From positions 1,798,001 to 1,862,000 of the forward strand of contig NZ_CP090004.1 of assembly GCF_021390175.1 (NCBI RefSeq): a stretch of DNA of 64,000 nucleotides, written 5' to 3'. The notes beneath the pieces are model-generated. The model had not been told where the DNA came from. It was given only the letters and a program-made list of their open reading frames with translations, and did no database searches. The stretch's first letter is position 1. The number at the start of each line of letters is the position of its first letter. The stretch is from Flagellimonas sp. HMM57. GTDB lineage: Bacteria > Bacteroidota > Bacteroidia > Flavobacteriales > Flavobacteriaceae. Of the stretch, positions 63,174 to 64,000 are shown piece after piece. A program made the position numbers and the translations under genes.

Positions 63174-63527
63174 ATGAAAGATAAAAAGTTTGACCTAGAA
63201 GATAGATTAGTATCGTTTGCGGCGGATATAGCCCTTTTTTGTAAAGAATTACCCAATGATTTTACGGGTCAGTATTATGGTCACCAACTGTTAAGGTCAT
63301 CCGGTAGTTCGGCTCTTAATTTTGGGGAGATGCAAGGAGCCCAAACGGATAAGGACTTTAAACATAAGGCCTCTATTTGTTTAAAGGAATTAAAGGAGTC
63401 ACGAATCAATTTAAAGATTCTGGAAAAGATTAATTATGGAAGTGATTTAAATCGGAAAGAACTTCTTGACGAAATAGAACAATTAATAAAGATTATAGCA
63501 ACAATAATTAAAAACAAAAGTCAATAA
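63174..63527 (+). CDS. Four-helix-bundle protein (S23/bAvd type)
   Basis: 117-residue soluble protein of the S23 ribosomal-like, four-helix bundle family. Characteristic segments are FDLEDRLVSFAADIALFCKEL (in pieces), YYGHQLLRSSGSSALNFGEM and the late SRINLKILEKINYG and IEQLIKIIATIIKNK. The family is found inside rRNA insertions, next to reverse transcriptases in diversity-generating retroelements (as Avd) and as free-standing genes in Bacteroidota. This copy is free-standing and preceded by CAAGT repeats. Confidence 0.85.
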   Translation: MKDKKFDLEDRLVSFAADIALFCKELPNDFTGQYYGHQLLRSSGSSALNFGEMQGAQTDKDFKHKASICLKELKESRINLKILEKINYGSDLNRKELLDEIEQLIKIIATIIKNKSQ

Positions 63528-63585
63528 CCGACCTCTTCAAACCTGTTGTATTTGAGTTTGATTTTTGTGTTTGTATTTTATAGAT

Positions 63586-64000
63586 ATGCGCTGGACCATA
63601 AAGCCCAAACCTACTCAAGAAGACATCGACCAACTTTCCAAAGACCTGAAGGTTGACGGATTGGTAGCACAGTTATTACTACAAAGAGGGATAAGTACCT
63701 ACGATGAGGCGAAATCATTCTTTCGCCCACAACTTTCCCATCTGCACAACCCATTTTTAATGGAGGATATGGATAAAGCGGTTGCACGGATTGAATCGGC
63801 CATAGCGGATAACGAGAATATTTTAATTTATGGGGATTATGATGTGGACGGAACAACTTCCGTTGCCTTACTATCATCCTATCTTTTGGAACAATACCCT
63901 AACGTTGCTACCTACATACCGGATCGCTACACGGAAGGCTATGGTGTATCGCTTCAAGGAATCGATTTTGCTTCGGACAATGATTTTACGTTGATTATTG
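63586..64000 (+). CDS. recJ: Single-stranded-DNA-specific exonuclease RecJ (3' end outside window)
   Basis: Start of the RecJ 5'-3' exonuclease used in recombinational and mismatch repair. ATG at 63586 gives MRWTIKPKPTQEDIDQL, then LVAQLLLQRGISTYDEAKSF and the first DHH-type metal motif in LIYGDYDVDGTTSVALL (about residues 81-97), followed by TYIPDRYTEGYGVS. The frame is open to the window end, so only 138 codons are present. Confidence 0.95.
   Translation, partial: MRWTIKPKPTQEDIDQLSKDLKVDGLVAQLLLQRGISTYDEAKSFFRPQLSHLHNPFLMEDMDKAVARIESAIADNENILIYGDYDVDGTTSVALLSSYLLEQYPNVATYIPDRYTEGYGVSLQGIDFASDNDFTLII

Noticed and set aside
1..64000. rRNA, tRNA, prophage or insertion-sequence genes
   Set aside because: No tRNA cloverleaf, rRNA block, transposase or integrase motif was seen in any gap or frame by eye.

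Overview
The window is a single stretch of a Bacteroidota chromosome, most likely a (marine) member of the Flavobacteriaceae. The evidence is A+T-rich DNA, A-rich leaders with weak Shine-Dalgarno sites, a clear TTG-N19-TAnnTTTG promoter before yceD-rpmF, cysteine-free L32, many flavobacterial-type hypothetical proteins, and the long FtsX/MacB-type permeases that open with the 'NYIKIAWRNL' signature typical of this phylum. The genus cannot be read from the sequence. No rRNA, tRNA, CRISPR array, prophage or insertion sequence was seen.

Layout. 1-6.3 kb: the 3' part of a serine-hydrolase lipoprotein, a PAS histidine kinase with a single-domain response regulator, a TauE/SafE permease and a sodium:solute symporter. 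6.3-12 kb: core metabolism (ribE, pdxA, then yceD-rpmF, fabH, accB, accC). 12-17.3 kb: a flavobacterial envelope module (lipoprotein, two exported proteins of unknown function, a FAD oxidoreductase). 17.4-44.4 kb: the dominant feature, a leftward 14-gene efflux-type locus. In transcription order it holds a TolC-like channel, a HlyD-like adaptor, a small exported repeat protein, an ABC ATPase, nine consecutive MacB/FtsX-like permeases of about 800 residues (eight intact, one with a single-base frameshift) and a second, diverged ABC ATPase. 44.5-47.7 kb: a divergent NtrC-type sigma54 activator, its NtrB-like kinase and a GreA-like protein. 47.8-64 kb: housekeeping and stress genes (arfB, orphan ABC ATPase, prolyl oligopeptidase, asd, mscL, alr, tdk, rsmI), an AraC-type regulator with two DNA-binding domains, NTF2-like, YHS and DoxX proteins, a uracil-DNA-glycosylase-like protein, Crp-like, DinB-like, AhpD-like and OsmC proteins, a four-helix-bundle protein and the 5' end of recJ.

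How the main system fits together. The region between tolC and the activator holds a near-consensus sigma54 promoter (TGGCAC-N5-TAGC) pointing at tolC, and, 95-145 bp upstream of its expected start, TGTC/GACA inverted repeats suited to the activator. A similar TGTC-N9-GACA palindrome and a weaker sigma54-like element lie in the only long spacer inside the permease row (25418-25586). This suggests a second promoter for the last three permeases and the second ATPase. The whole looks like a sigma54-switched tripartite export or envelope-stress regulon in which one channel and one adaptor serve many paralogous permeases. The substrate cannot be deduced from the sequence.
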